Shown: positions 23,603-32,687 of the stretch, one piece after another | How positions within the stretch are numbered: the first letter of the stretch is position 1 | Layout of the letters: the number at the start of each line of letters is the position of its first letter | Assembly: GCF_900099735.1 (NCBI RefSeq) | Contig: NZ_FNDT01000006.1 | Location: forward strand, 1 to 64,000 | DNA from: Arthrobacter subterraneus | Lineage (GTDB): Bacteria > Actinomycetota > Actinomycetes > Actinomycetales > Micrococcaceae | Reading direction: 5' to 3' | DNA length: 64,000 nucleotides | The notes under the pieces: model-generated | Told to the model about the DNA's origin: nothing | Database searches by the model: none | The model's input: the letters and a program-made list of their open reading frames with translations, nothing else | Translations under genes and position numbers: made by a program

Positions 23603-24639
23603 CGTGCTGGTTCGTGGTTCGGGTTACTGATGGTGCGGGCGAGGGACTGCAGGTTCGTACTGATGGTGACGGCTTTGACGAGCAAGACTACGGCGGTGAT
23701 GCCCACGAGAATCGAAACAAGAATCAGGGTCAGTGCGAGCGAGTGTCCGGGTTCAACGGCGATCGTGCCAGGAGGCAGCGATGAGTCGATGGTGGGAACA
23801 GGATCAGTGTGGGATGAGCGCAGGACTATTCCTGTAATAATGCCGAGGCCCGCGATCTGGAATGCAAGGGCTGAGCTGGACGCGGCCATGACGAATGTTG
23901 TCGCTAGCGATCGAAGGGACCGATCTAGGTCGAAGAGGTCTGCCGACGGTGGGCGCGGCGCGGCCGCTATACGGTGTAGAGACCAGTACACGACGCAGAT
24001 CATCAGCGCCGTCCCGATGATCATCGGCACGCCGTAGTACCAGCCGGGGAACGGCCCCGACGAAGAGATGTTGTATTGGACGTCGGATACCTGCCCATTC
24101 TCCACCGCCCAGCCAGAGAGGCTTCGGCGTTGAAATACCCGGTGCAGACCATGCTCATCCGTCGCCGAGTAGACACCGGCCAAGAGCAACCCGAGCACCA
24201 GCATGATCGCCGCCGTCAGGGGCAGAACGAATACACGCTCACGGGCAAATGTGGTGACTCCACGCGGTTCGAGCTCTGCGACCACTGGCGTTCCTACCTC
24301 TGCCGTCCACGCCGGACGAGGCCAAAGCGAATATGCCAGCAACCCTACGACCGTTCCGGCGCCACCGGCGAGAGCGAACGGCAGGCCGTAACCTTGTCCC
24401 CACCATGAGGAGATAAGCGACATGAGCGACGCGACGCTGCAACCGATCAGAAGAGCAGCGCCGGTTGCGCGAGCCTCCGAACGATACTTGGACGCGGCCG
24501 GCCCCCTGTTCTGAGATGCCGTACCGCTTCTGATCGAGACGTCGCTAGTCATGCCGTTCAGCCGGCGTAGGAGGAAGATCAAGCCCCCGGCCACGACTGT
24601 TGTGATGACCACGACGACTGCCATTGGTAGAAATCCCAC
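23599..24639 (-). CDS. Multi-span membrane protein in a YtrA-type operon
   Basis: A 346-residue protein with about 7 membrane segments: residues 5-24, 58-78, 85-105, 137-157, 203-223, 250-275 and 306-328. There are long extracytoplasmic loops. The GTG at 24639 has GAGGGGG a few bases upstream; an internal ATG (MAVVVV) is an alternative. No enzyme or transporter motif is visible, so function is unknown. First gene of a two-gene operon with the GntR regulator, as in other GntR-controlled membrane-protein pairs. Confidence 0.75.
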   Translation of the reverse strand: MGFLPMAVVVVITTVVAGGLIFLLRRLNGMTSDVSIRSGTASQNRGPAASKYRSEARATGAALLIGCSVASLMSLISSWWGQGYGLPFALAGGAGTVVGLLAYSLWPRPAWTAEVGTPVVAELEPRGVTTFARERVFVLPLTAAIMLVLGLLLAGVYSATDEHGLHRVFQRRSLSGWAVENGQVSDVQYNISSSGPFPGWYYGVPMIIGTALMICVVYWSLHRIAAAPRPPSADLFDLDRSLRSLATTFVMAASSSALAFQIAGLGIITGIVLRSSHTDPVPTIDSSLPPGTIAVEPGHSLALTLILVSILVGITAVVLLVKAVTISTNLQSLARTISNPNHEPAR

Positions 24640-24657
24640 GGGTCCCCCTCAAACGGT

Positions 24658-24679
24658 TTGTATCAGTGATGCAATACAA
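24658..24679. promoter_or_regulatory. TTGTAT/ATACAA operator of the YtrA-type operon
   Basis: TTGTAT (24658-24663) and ATACAA (24674-24679) with a 10-base spacer, directly upstream of the membrane-protein gene. YtrA-family operators have a similar GTGTA/TACAC symmetry. Inferred from position. Confidence 0.45.
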
Positions 24680-24842
24680 GCCGTCTCGCATGCTTGTGTC
24701 AAGAGCGGAGTACAAATAAGGCTACGTGTCACTGCGCTCGCTGCCATGGTCGACGCGAGGTAGTGGATGCTCCTGGCGTGCAACGGAGCACAGGATTTGC
24801 AACCGTTGAGTGAGATTCCTCCAAGCGCGTACCATCGCGGCC

Positions 24843-25184
24843 ATGGTGGATCTCTTCGCTGGATTTGCGGTCTCCGACTATGACCGGGCGCTGCAGTGGT
24901 ATCGGCTCCTACTGGGCCGGGACCCTAGCTTTCATCCGAATGACCGGGAGGCAGTGTGGGAGGTCGGTGAACATTGCTATGTCTATTTCGAGGTGCTTCC
25001 CGACCGTGCCGGCGGGGCACTGAGCATGGTCATGGTCGAGGACGTCGACGGCACGGTCTCGGAGATCTCCGGTCGTGGCATCGAGCCCCTCCGGTCGGAG
25101 CATTACGAGGGTGGCATGCGCAAGGTCGTCTATCAGGATCCTGATGGGAATGAACTGTCTTTCGGCGGTATCAGTCCGAAGTAA
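24843..25184 (+). CDS. VOC (glyoxalase/bleomycin-resistance fold) protein
   Basis: Single-domain VOC protein of 113 residues from the ATG at 24843 (MVDLFAGFAVSDYDRALQWY). The beta-alpha-beta-beta-beta pattern is complete: SDYDRALQWYRLLLGRDP, MVMVEDVDGTVSEISGRGI and VVYQDPDGNELSFGG. The last motif has the usual metal-ligand Glu. The substrate is unknown. It stands alone between divergent units. Confidence 0.85.
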   Translation: MVDLFAGFAVSDYDRALQWYRLLLGRDPSFHPNDREAVWEVGEHCYVYFEVLPDRAGGALSMVMVEDVDGTVSEISGRGIEPLRSEHYEGGMRKVVYQDPDGNELSFGGISPK

Positions 25185-25339
25185 GTGCCGGTCGCTCACC
25201 CAATCCATCAGAACAGGAACGGGTGAACCATCGTTGAACGAGTAACATGGCGGGACTAGGCTTCTACGGCCAGAGATCGAATTGGAACCCAAAGGGGCCT
25301 TCGACTGGCGTTTGGGCGTCTGGAACGCGAGGTGATGCC

Positions 25340-26887
25340 ATGTCCGGTCGGACTCTTCACGTGGCCCGGCGGGCTGGCGCCGTCCTGGGGCGCACCTGTG
25401 TCTACGTCCTGATCTGGGCGGGACTCACTCTGCTCATAGCCGCTGTCGGCATTCGCTTCTACTGGGGCAAGATCTCCGTGGGTCAGATGCTCCTGAACCT
25501 CGTCGCCATCGAAACCGACGGCGGCGCCGGAGCAATCGTCTGGGTCGGCATCTTAGTGATCGGCGTAGTCCCTCTGCTCATCACCGCCGGGATCGCCTTA
25601 TGGCCGTACTTCCGACGCCGCGGGCGCCGGAAGTACGGCGCCATCCCGCGGCGACAGCAGCGGATCACGCACATCGCCTTCACCGCTCTGGTAGCCGCGC
25701 TGGTTATTGCCGGCACCACTTCCTTCGCCAGCACAGTCAGCATGTGGGACTACATCAAGGCGCTGAATTCGTCCTATGACATCGGCAACTACTATGTGGA
25801 GCCGACCATCACCAGCGATGCGCACAAACGAAATCTGGTGTTGATCTATCTCGAGTCAGGTGAAGGCACCATCGCGGATGACCAGCTCTTTGAAAAAGAC
25901 GCGTTTGCTTCACTCAAGGAGGCCACCCTGGCTGCAGAGGGTTGGCAAACCATCGAAAGCCTGCGCGAATACAAGGGTGGCGGCTGGACAATGGCCGGGC
26001 TCGTTTCGACACAATGCGGCATCCCGTTGAAAGGCACAAGTTCCGCTATGGGAAGCGACGCGCTCAACAACCTGGGCGGTGAAGTCGATACCTATCTGGG
26101 TGGGGTTATCTGCCTGGGTGACGTTCTGGACGAACACGGTTACACCAACGTCTTCCTGGGCGGTGCGAATGCCTCCTTCGCAGCGAAGGACGTCTTCCTG
26201 AGCGGTCACGGCTACTCCGAGATAAAAGACCTCTCCGCCTGGCGCGCAGCCGGCGAACCGGAGAATAACTTCCGCGACTGGGGCCTGAGCGATGAACGCC
26301 TGATGGCCCACGCCAAGGAAGAAATCGACGTGCTGCACACCGAGGCAGAAAAGTCCGGTCAGCCGTTCAACCTCACGTTGCTGACGCTGGACACACACGC
26401 GCCGCTGCACATTTTCGACTACTGCGACGTGGATACGGAGAACGCGACCACCTCGGTGTTCTCCTGTTCCATGACCCAGGTGGCCGGATTTGTGAACCAT
26501 ATGAAGGAAAAGGGCTACCTTGACGACACCGCGGTGGTCATCATGGGCGATCACCTCAAGCAGTTGAGCACCGGCGACCCCTTCGAAGAACAGTTAAGCG
26601 GCAACCACAACCGCACCATCTTCAACCGGATCTGGATTCCGGGCGCGGACAGCAGCAGCACCTTGCGCGCTGACGTGGACCAGCTGAACATGTTCCCGTC
26701 CATTTTGGAGGCAGCCGGTCTGACCCTCCAGGACCAGGAGGCAGGCCTGGGTGTGTCCGCATTCGCCTCATCAGTTCCCACTGATTCAGCGCAGGCCATG
26801 ACCCCTGATTCCTATGCTGAGCTGCTGGACTCGGCTTCGCCTCGGTTCTATGAGGACGCCTGGGCCGGCGAGCGAGCCATCGAGTAG
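25340..26887 (+). CDS. LtaS/OpgB-like phosphoglycerol transferase (sulfatase fold)
   Basis: Membrane-anchored alkaline-phosphatase-fold enzyme, 515 residues from the ATG at 25340 (MSGRTLHVARR; GAGGTG upstream). Three membrane segments at about residues 13-35, 57-80 and 110-130 precede the extracytoplasmic domain. The metal and catalytic motifs are readable: IYLESGEGT (metal Glu), WTMAGLVSTQCGIPL (catalytic Thr), TLDTHAPLH and VVIMGDHLKQ (metal Asp/His). Likely role: transfer of phosphoglycerol or a related group onto a cell-envelope glycan or lipid. The exact acceptor cannot be told. No other envelope genes are adjacent. Confidence 0.85.
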   Translation: MSGRTLHVARRAGAVLGRTCVYVLIWAGLTLLIAAVGIRFYWGKISVGQMLLNLVAIETDGGAGAIVWVGILVIGVVPLLITAGIALWPYFRRRGRRKYGAIPRRQQRITHIAFTALVAALVIAGTTSFASTVSMWDYIKALNSSYDIGNYYVEPTITSDAHKRNLVLIYLESGEGTIADDQLFEKDAFASLKEATLAAEGWQTIESLREYKGGGWTMAGLVSTQCGIPLKGTSSAMGSDALNNLGGEVDTYLGGVICLGDVLDEHGYTNVFLGGANASFAAKDVFLSGHGYSEIKDLSAWRAAGEPENNFRDWGLSDERLMAHAKEEIDVLHTEAEKSGQPFNLTLLTLDTHAPLHIFDYCDVDTENATTSVFSCSMTQVAGFVNHMKEKGYLDDTAVVIMGDHLKQLSTGDPFEEQLSGNHNRTIFNRIWIPGADSSSTLRADVDQLNMFPSILEAAGLTLQDQEAGLGVSAFASSVPTDSAQAMTPDSYAELLDSASPRFYEDAWAGERAIE

Positions 26888-27042
26888 AGCTGCCCATCCC
26901 TCCCCCACGGCACAACCAGGATGTCCTTCATCTGTGATAAGCGCCAATATCACCGTTTTCAAGCATGACCACGGTCCAGCGACAATCTGATGGACAGCGG
27001 CGCTTCCGACCGATGGCCGCCTCCCCGTCCGGCGTCGAGCAC

Positions 27043-27747
27043 TTAATCGGTCCCAAGAACGAAGAAGATGAAGGATAAGAAGGCGGTCTTCTCTCCGTTC
27101 AGGATGCGGGGTGGAAGGAGTTCCTGCGGAGTATCTGGAGATGGTCCCGGTTCGCTCACGGTGACTAAGCGGAACCCCGCCGATATGAAGGCGTTGATCA
27201 TCGCGTGGAGTGGTCGATGCCAGAAGGTAAGAACCGCGGGCTCGCCATCGAATTCGTAGTCCTCCGAGTATTGCCGGATGGCGAAGTAGTCCTCGTCTGG
27301 TTGGGTGATCACGCTGACCGTGGGGTGGTTGACCGACAGGATCAGGCGACCCCCTGGCTTAAGTACACGCCTCAGCTCAGCAAGAGGTGATAACCAGTCT
27401 TCCAAATAGTGAAGGACCAGGGACGAGACAACGTCGTCGAAGGAGTGGTCCGCGAAAGGAAGCGGCTTACTGAGATCGGCCAGCCACAGGTCCGCGCTAT
27501 CCCCTAAACGCTGTCGCGCGAGATCGAGCATCGCGGCACTGGAATCGAAGCCGGTGACGATGGCGCCTTTCGCGATCAGCGCCGCGGACAGAGGCCCTGA
27601 TCCGCACCCCGCATCAAGGATCCGATGGCCCTCAACGTCGCCGGCGAGGGCGATCATCGCCGGCCGCTCGTAGTAGGCGTTGAGAAGACTGGAGTCATTC
27701 TCTGCCGCGTAGCTCTCAGCAAAACTGTCATAGAGATCAGCCTTCAT
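27043..27747 (-). CDS. Class I SAM-dependent methyltransferase
   Basis: A 234-residue methyltransferase (Methyltransf_11-like). SAM-binding motif I is ILDAGCGSGPLSAAL (about 42-56), motif II VTGFDSSAAMLDLARQR with the acidic ribose ligand, then DLSKPLPFADHSFDDVVSSLVLHYLEDW and LKPGGRLILSVNHP. The C-terminal part has SEDYEFDGEPAVLTFWHRP. The acceptor is unknown. Monocistronic; the DinB gene lies 46 bases upstream on the same strand. Confidence 0.87.
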   Translation of the reverse strand: MKADLYDSFAESYAAENDSSLLNAYYERPAMIALAGDVEGHRILDAGCGSGPLSAALIAKGAIVTGFDSSAAMLDLARQRLGDSADLWLADLSKPLPFADHSFDDVVSSLVLHYLEDWLSPLAELRRVLKPGGRLILSVNHPTVSVITQPDEDYFAIRQYSEDYEFDGEPAVLTFWHRPLHAMINAFISAGFRLVTVSEPGPSPDTPQELLPPRILNGEKTAFLSFIFFVLGTD

Positions 27748-27793
27748 GGATCCTCGTTCTCTGCACGACGACGGTGAGTAGGTCAGCTCGATA

Positions 27794-28522
27794 TCAGCCC
27801 AATAGAGCGAGGTCCCGCCGGATGTAGCGCAGATGCGCCCACTCCTCCTCCAGGATCACCCGGATGCAGTCACCTACGCTGGGACGCCAGTCACCGCCGC
27901 CCCACGGGTTCTCGCGTTCCTCCTCCATCTGCTCTTCGGTGGCGGTGGCCAGGAAATCGGTCACCATCTTCTGCCGCTCGGCCCGCACCGCCAGGATCTC
28001 CTCGTAGGCGGGCGGGTCCGTGCGGAAGATTGACATGTCGAAGCCCATTTCGCCTGCGCCGGTGAAGATCTGCCCGATCTCGTGGAACGGCTGCTGGACC
28101 TGCAGGATTGCCCCGCGGAGCCAGGCATCGGTCGCCAGGATGAGATGGCGCAGGGTCTGGGCCAGGGACCACTCACCCTCCACGTGTGCGTCCACAAGGT
28201 TCGGCGGCGTGCCCGCAACCGTGGCCTGCCATGCGGACTGCACCGCGACCCACCCCTCGCGCAGGCCGCCGGGAGTCTGCGCCTTCTGCAGCTCGCGGCC
28301 CGGGAACTGCCGGTTGAGCTCGGCATCCACCAGCGGCACCACGTCCACCCCGTTGACGAGGAGACTGCCGAAGAACAGGTCATGGCTGTCGATATCGAGG
28401 CCGTCCACGTCGACGCCGCGCATCGTCACACCGCTCACATCGGAGAATCGCAGGGTTGCGCCCTTGAAGCTCGCCTTGACGAAGGTGGCGCCTTCGAACT
28501 CCCTGCCGGAAAAGGTCGTCAT
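27794..28522 (-). CDS. DinB-family protein with pentapeptide-like N-terminus
   Basis: About 242 residues from the ATG at 28522 (MTTFSGREFEGATFV); the frame further upstream is out of phase with any ribosome site and overlaps uvrA. Residues 1-50 show pentapeptide-like periodicity (FEGATFVKASFKGATLRFSDV). Residues 90-240 form a DinB_2 four-helix bundle with the metal-His pattern EGEWSLAQTLRHLILATDAW and LEEEWAHLRYIRRDL. DinB proteins bind divalent metal and some use mycothiol or bacillithiol, which fits an actinobacterium. Substrate unknown. Confidence 0.75.
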   Translation of the reverse strand: MTTFSGREFEGATFVKASFKGATLRFSDVSGVTMRGVDVDGLDIDSHDLFFGSLLVNGVDVVPLVDAELNRQFPGRELQKAQTPGGLREGWVAVQSAWQATVAGTPPNLVDAHVEGEWSLAQTLRHLILATDAWLRGAILQVQQPFHEIGQIFTGAGEMGFDMSIFRTDPPAYEEILAVRAERQKMVTDFLATATEEQMEEERENPWGGGDWRPSVGDCIRVILEEEWAHLRYIRRDLALLG

Positions 28523-28616
28523 CGCCCAATCATCGCTTCCGGGACGGCGCTGCGGAAGATGCTGGCGCGTCGTGTGACTCAGAGTTGACCGGTTCGGAGC
28601 CCCCGCCCCCGGTTCC

Positions 28617-31241
28617 TCAGCTGGCTGGCTTGGTGTCCCACCGGCACGCTGCCGCAAGGTACGGCGCCGTCCGGCTCTTTTTCGACCGCGCGACGGCGGC
28701 GGGGGTGCCGACCGCCATCACCTCGCCGCCTCCGTCTCCACCGGCCGGTCCCAGATCGATCACCCAGTCCGCGGATGCCACCACATCCATCTTGTGTTCC
28801 ACCACGATCACAGTATTGCCGGCGTCGACCAGGCGGTGCAGTTGCGCCATCAGAAGTTCGACGTCGGCCGGGTGCAGTCCGGTGGTCGGCTCATCCAGCA
28901 GATACAGGGTGTGCCCACGCTGGGCACGCTGCATTTCGGTGGCCAGCTTGATGCGCTGCGCTTCCCCGCCGGACAGCTCGGTGGCGGGCTGTCCGAGCCG
29001 GAGGTAGCCCAGCCCCACCTCCAGCAACGTCTGGAGGCTGCGTGCTGCTGAGGGAACGTCGGAGAGGAACTCTGCGGCAGAACTGACTGTCATCCGCAGC
29101 ACGTCGGCCACGTTCCGGCCGCGGTAGAGGACCTCCAGCGTTTCCGGGTTGAACCGCGAGCCCCCGCACTCCGGGCACGGCCCGTAACTGCCGGGCAGGA
29201 ACAAGAGCTCCACGGCGACGAAACCTTCTCCCTGACAGGTTTCGCACCGGCCGCCGGCCACATTGAAGGAGAACCGTCCGGCACCGTAACCCCGGGCGCG
29301 GGCCTCGTCCGTCGCGGCGAACTCCTTGCGGACCGCATCGAACAGCCCGGTGTAGGTCGCCAGGTTGGAGCGGGGAGTCCGGCCGATCGGCTTCTGGTCG
29401 ACCGTGACCAGGCGGTCCAACTGGTTCCGCCCCGGGAAGGATCCCACGTTCAGCGAGCCGACCGGGGAGTCCGCCGTCGTCGCGCCTTCCGGTGCGGCAT
29501 CCCGCGGATGCAGCCGTTCACCGACCACCTCGGCGAGAACCTGGCTGACCAGCGTGGACTTGCCGGAGCCGGACACCCCGGTGACCGCCGTCAACACACC
29601 AAGCGGAAAGTCCACGTCAAGGCTGCGCAGGTTGTGCCGGCTGATGCCACTCAGTTCGAGCCAGCCGGCGGCCTCCCTGCAGGAACCGTTGCGGGAATTT
29701 CTGCCACTTCCAGGCTCGGAGGAGTCGCCGTCGTCGTCGGTTCCGTCCGCCTGCTCAGGGAAGAGGAAGGGCCGAGTCACCGACCCGGGAACGTCGCGTA
29801 GGCCGGCCACGGGGCCGCTGTAGAGGATCTCGCCGCCGCCTTCGCCGGCGCGCGGCCCCACGTCCACCACCCAGTCCGCGCGGTGCACCACGTCCATGTT
29901 GTGCTCCACGACAAACACCGAGTTGCCGGAGACCCTGAGCTGGTCCAGAACCGTCAGAAGCGGCTCGGCGTCGGCGGGGTGCAGCCCGGCCGAGGGCTCA
30001 TCGAGGACGTAGATGACCCCGAAGAGGCCGGACCGGAGCTGGGTGGCGATGCGCAACCGCTGCATCTCCCCCGGCGAGAGGGTGGGCGTGGAGCGGCCAA
30101 GTGCGAGATAGCCCAGCCCCAATTCCAGAAGTACCGTGATCCGCTGGAGCAGGTCCCGCGTGAGTGCGACGGCCACCTCGTCACCTTCGCCTGAGGCCCG
30201 CCTGCGCGACGCTGTCCCGGCTGACGTCAGTTCCGCGGTGGGCCGGATGATGTCGGCCAGTTCCGTCAACGGAACGGCGTTGAGCTCCGCGATGGTCCTC
30301 CCGGCGAACGTCACGGCGAGAGCGTCGGCTCTCAGGCCGCTGCCGCCGCACCGCTCGCACGGTCCGGTATGCATGAACTGCAGCACGCGCTCCCGCATGG
30401 AGGCGCTTTTCGAATCGGCCAGGGTGTGGAGAACGTAGCTCCGGGCGCTCCAGAACCTGCCCTTGTACGGCTTGGCAACGCGGTCGCGCTCAGGAGTCAC
30501 TTCCACCACGGGCTGCTCTTCGGTGAAAAGGATCCAGTCCCGGTCCTTTTTCGGCAGCTCCCGCCAGGGAGTTTCGACGTCGTAGCCGAGATGGGTGACG
30601 ATGTCGCGGAGGTTCTTCCCCTGCCAGGCGCCAGGCCAGGCGGCGATGGCTCCGTCGCGGATACTGAGCGATGGATCCGGCACCAGGGACGCCTCGCTGA
30701 CCGTGTGCGCTACGCCCAGGCCATGGCACTCCGGGCAGGCGCCCGCAGCGGTGTTGGGAGAGAAGGCATCCGAGTCAAGCTGCCGGGCGCCCTCCGGGTA
30801 GCTGCCCGCCCGGGAAAAGAGCATCCGCGCGGAGTTTGACAGCGTGGTCACTGTTCCGACAGAGGAGCGGCTGCTCTGGGCGCCGCGGCGCTGTTGAAGC
30901 GCGACGGCGGGAGGCAGGCCCGTAATCTGCTCCACCTTGGGATTGTGCCCCTGCTGGATGAGCCGGCGGGCGTACGGCGCCACCGACTCGAAATACCGCC
31001 GCTGCGCTTCGGCATAGATGGTGCCGAAGGCCAGCGAGGACTTGCCCGAACCGGACACTCCTGTGAACGCCACAATCGAGTCGCGGGGGACATCCACATC
31101 CACGTTGCGGAGATTGTTTTCCCGGGCTCCTCGGACCCTGACGAAGCCATCGGTGAGCGGGTTCGCCTGCGGGATTTCGGGAGCGTGCGTTTCGGGTTGC
31201 ATTGCTTCGACCCTATCGCCGGACCGCTGTCCGGCCACCAT
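28617..31241 (-). CDS. UvrA-like ABC ATPase (UvrA2 / drug-resistance type)
   Basis: Excinuclease subunit A-like, 874 residues with no UvrB-binding insertion of normal size, as in UvrA2 proteins linked to DNA-binding drug resistance. Two ABC domains: Walker A GVSGSGKSSLAF (about 60) and GVSGSGKSTLVS (about 570), signatures LSPGEMQRL and LSGGEAQRI, and Walker B VLDEPSAGL and LLDEPTTGL. Zinc motifs: CPECHGLG, CERCGGSG and CETCQGEG/CPECGGSR. The ATG at 31241 has GGAGAG upstream; MQPETHAP at 31202 is an alternative. Confidence 0.92.
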   Translation of the reverse strand: MVAGQRSGDRVEAMQPETHAPEIPQANPLTDGFVRVRGARENNLRNVDVDVPRDSIVAFTGVSGSGKSSLAFGTIYAEAQRRYFESVAPYARRLIQQGHNPKVEQITGLPPAVALQQRRGAQSSRSSVGTVTTLSNSARMLFSRAGSYPEGARQLDSDAFSPNTAAGACPECHGLGVAHTVSEASLVPDPSLSIRDGAIAAWPGAWQGKNLRDIVTHLGYDVETPWRELPKKDRDWILFTEEQPVVEVTPERDRVAKPYKGRFWSARSYVLHTLADSKSASMRERVLQFMHTGPCERCGGSGLRADALAVTFAGRTIAELNAVPLTELADIIRPTAELTSAGTASRRRASGEGDEVAVALTRDLLQRITVLLELGLGYLALGRSTPTLSPGEMQRLRIATQLRSGLFGVIYVLDEPSAGLHPADAEPLLTVLDQLRVSGNSVFVVEHNMDVVHRADWVVDVGPRAGEGGGEILYSGPVAGLRDVPGSVTRPFLFPEQADGTDDDGDSSEPGSGRNSRNGSCREAAGWLELSGISRHNLRSLDVDFPLGVLTAVTGVSGSGKSTLVSQVLAEVVGERLHPRDAAPEGATTADSPVGSLNVGSFPGRNQLDRLVTVDQKPIGRTPRSNLATYTGLFDAVRKEFAATDEARARGYGAGRFSFNVAGGRCETCQGEGFVAVELLFLPGSYGPCPECGGSRFNPETLEVLYRGRNVADVLRMTVSSAAEFLSDVPSAARSLQTLLEVGLGYLRLGQPATELSGGEAQRIKLATEMQRAQRGHTLYLLDEPTTGLHPADVELLMAQLHRLVDAGNTVIVVEHKMDVVASADWVIDLGPAGGDGGGEVMAVGTPAAVARSKKSRTAPYLAAACRWDTKPAS

Positions 31242-31256
31242 CCCACTCTCCGGGTG

Positions 31257-31949
31257 CTAGGAAGCCAGGTTCACGTCTTCGCCGCTGAGGTTGGCGCGGA
31301 AGCCGTCGTCCTGGACGGTGACGTCCTGCAGGACGAGCCCCTCGGGCAGCCCCTCGATGGTGTGTTCGATGGTCACGAACGTGCGCACGACGGCGGCGAC
31401 GGCGGCGGAAAGGAAGTCCGGTCCGCCGAAGTCGATCGAGCGCGGCTCCATCACGAGCCGGCCGGCGTCGACCTCCACCGTGCCGGTGGCGACAACCTGC
31501 AGCTCTCGGCCCAGTGCCTCGACGGTGCGGACCACTGTTGCCTGGCCGTCGTCGGCGGGCCGGACCACGGTCCCCTCACCGAGCTCAGCGGCGACAACCT
31601 CGAACGGCACGGTAGCGTCCACGGTGAGCCGTCCGGCGATGAGGCCTCCCGGCCCGGTCACCACATCCTGCCCGACGGCACGGACGTCACGGAGGGTCGA
31701 ACCCGCAGTCACCACTGTCCCGGCGTCCAGGGCGAGGTCGGCAAGCCAGGTTTCGTCCTCGCCCAGGTCCCCCGGAGGTGCCGCATCGGGTGTCGGTTCG
31801 GACTCCGCTCCGGGCGACGGCGCAGGCCCGGGCTCCGCGCTGCCGGCGGGCGCGCTCACCGCCAACCAGAGGATCGCTACCGCGGCTACCAGGACCAGAA
31901 CCATCCCGGTAGCACCGATCAACCAGTCCTTTACACGCGCCCGTTCCAT
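31257..31949 (-). CDS. LmeA-like (DUF2993) envelope lipid-binding protein
   Basis: A 230-residue membrane-anchored protein. One N-terminal membrane helix (residues 8-33, WLIGATGMVLVLVAAVAILWL) is followed by a Pro/Glu-rich linker (36-65) and an extracytoplasmic DUF2993/LmeA beta-rich domain (VVTAGSTLRDVRAVGQDV, LTVDATVPFEVVAAEL, VMEPRSIDFGG). LmeA in mycobacteria binds phospholipid and takes part in lipomannan maturation. It ends 15 bases before uvrA starts on the same strand and may be co-transcribed with it. Confidence 0.75.
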   Translation of the reverse strand: MERARVKDWLIGATGMVLVLVAAVAILWLAVSAPAGSAEPGPAPSPGAESEPTPDAAPPGDLGEDETWLADLALDAGTVVTAGSTLRDVRAVGQDVVTGPGGLIAGRLTVDATVPFEVVAAELGEGTVVRPADDGQATVVRTVEALGRELQVVATGTVEVDAGRLVMEPRSIDFGGPDFLSAAVAAVVRTFVTIEHTIEGLPEGLVLQDVTVQDDGFRANLSGEDVNLAS

Positions 31950-32392
31950 GGGGACCAGTCTGGTTGCTTCCGGTCCGGGGCGCGAACCCGGTCCCCATGA
32001 TCACGGTTTGTGCTGTAGCGTGAGGACGGAGGGGAGTCGAGTCACCCCTTTTGCAAATCGCTCGCACCACCGCCGTCTGACCGCATGGCACAGCTCCACC
32101 GGACACTCCGGCGAATCTTCAGCAAGCAGGATCCGCCGCCACGCGCACCCCACCTGAACGGTGGCGGCCCGCCCAACCTCGTCCCTTCCTCCGGCTGTCC
32201 AAACAGCCGGCATCATCCACGCCACTCCCGGCGTGAACCGTCATCGGCACCCCTATTGGCGAACCGATGAGAGAAGTCCGAAGTCACCGACCGCAGTTCC
32301 GGGTGACTTCGCGGACCCGGAGGCCTTCCTCCTCGAGGATCACAACCTCGCAGCAAAGGAGCAGGGCACCGGGCCAACAGACAAGGAAAGTC
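31950..32392. other. 443-bp gap with a small hairpin
   Basis: No convincing gene in any frame. A perfect 8-bp hairpin CCGGCTGT-CCAA-ACAGCCGG lies at 32191-32210, without a T tract. The last 100 bases presumably hold the promoter of the small gene at 32393. Nothing else was recognised. Confidence 0.4.
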
Positions 32393-32644
32393 ATGAGCTA
32401 CAACAGCAAGATAGATCCCACAGAGCCATTCCCCGAAGACCTGAGCACACTCGACGATTGCGCACTGCACGTGCTCAATAGCAAAGTGCATCGCGAGCTG
32501 GACGCCGAGTACCTGCACGGCGGCGCTGAGATGGAAACCGAGTTCAGACGAGATGAACTCACCGAGGAGCTGAACCGACGCGTAGCCAATGAGCACCGGC
32601 GCGGACTGTCAGGCACGGTCTCCTACCTGGAGCACGCCATCTGA
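32393..32644 (+). CDS. Small hypothetical protein, 83 residues
   Basis: Starts MSYNSKIDPTEPFPEDLSTL at the ATG 32393, with AAGGAAAG 2-9 bases upstream. The open frame before it is not coding-like. Acidic, helical (ALHVLNSKVHRELDAEYL, EELNRRVANEHRRG), with no membrane segment. Not recognised; short and well separated from its neighbours. Confidence 0.6.
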   Translation: MSYNSKIDPTEPFPEDLSTLDDCALHVLNSKVHRELDAEYLHGGAEMETEFRRDELTEELNRRVANEHRRGLSGTVSYLEHAI

Positions 32645-32687
32645 GCATCGCCGACGGAACCCCGCAGGGTCCGGGAAGATGGTGGGC

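Noticed and set aside
28617-31241. Considered as the housekeeping UvrA
   Set aside because: At 874 residues it is shorter than typical UvrA, and there is no uvrB or uvrC nearby. It matches the UvrA2/drug-resistance type.
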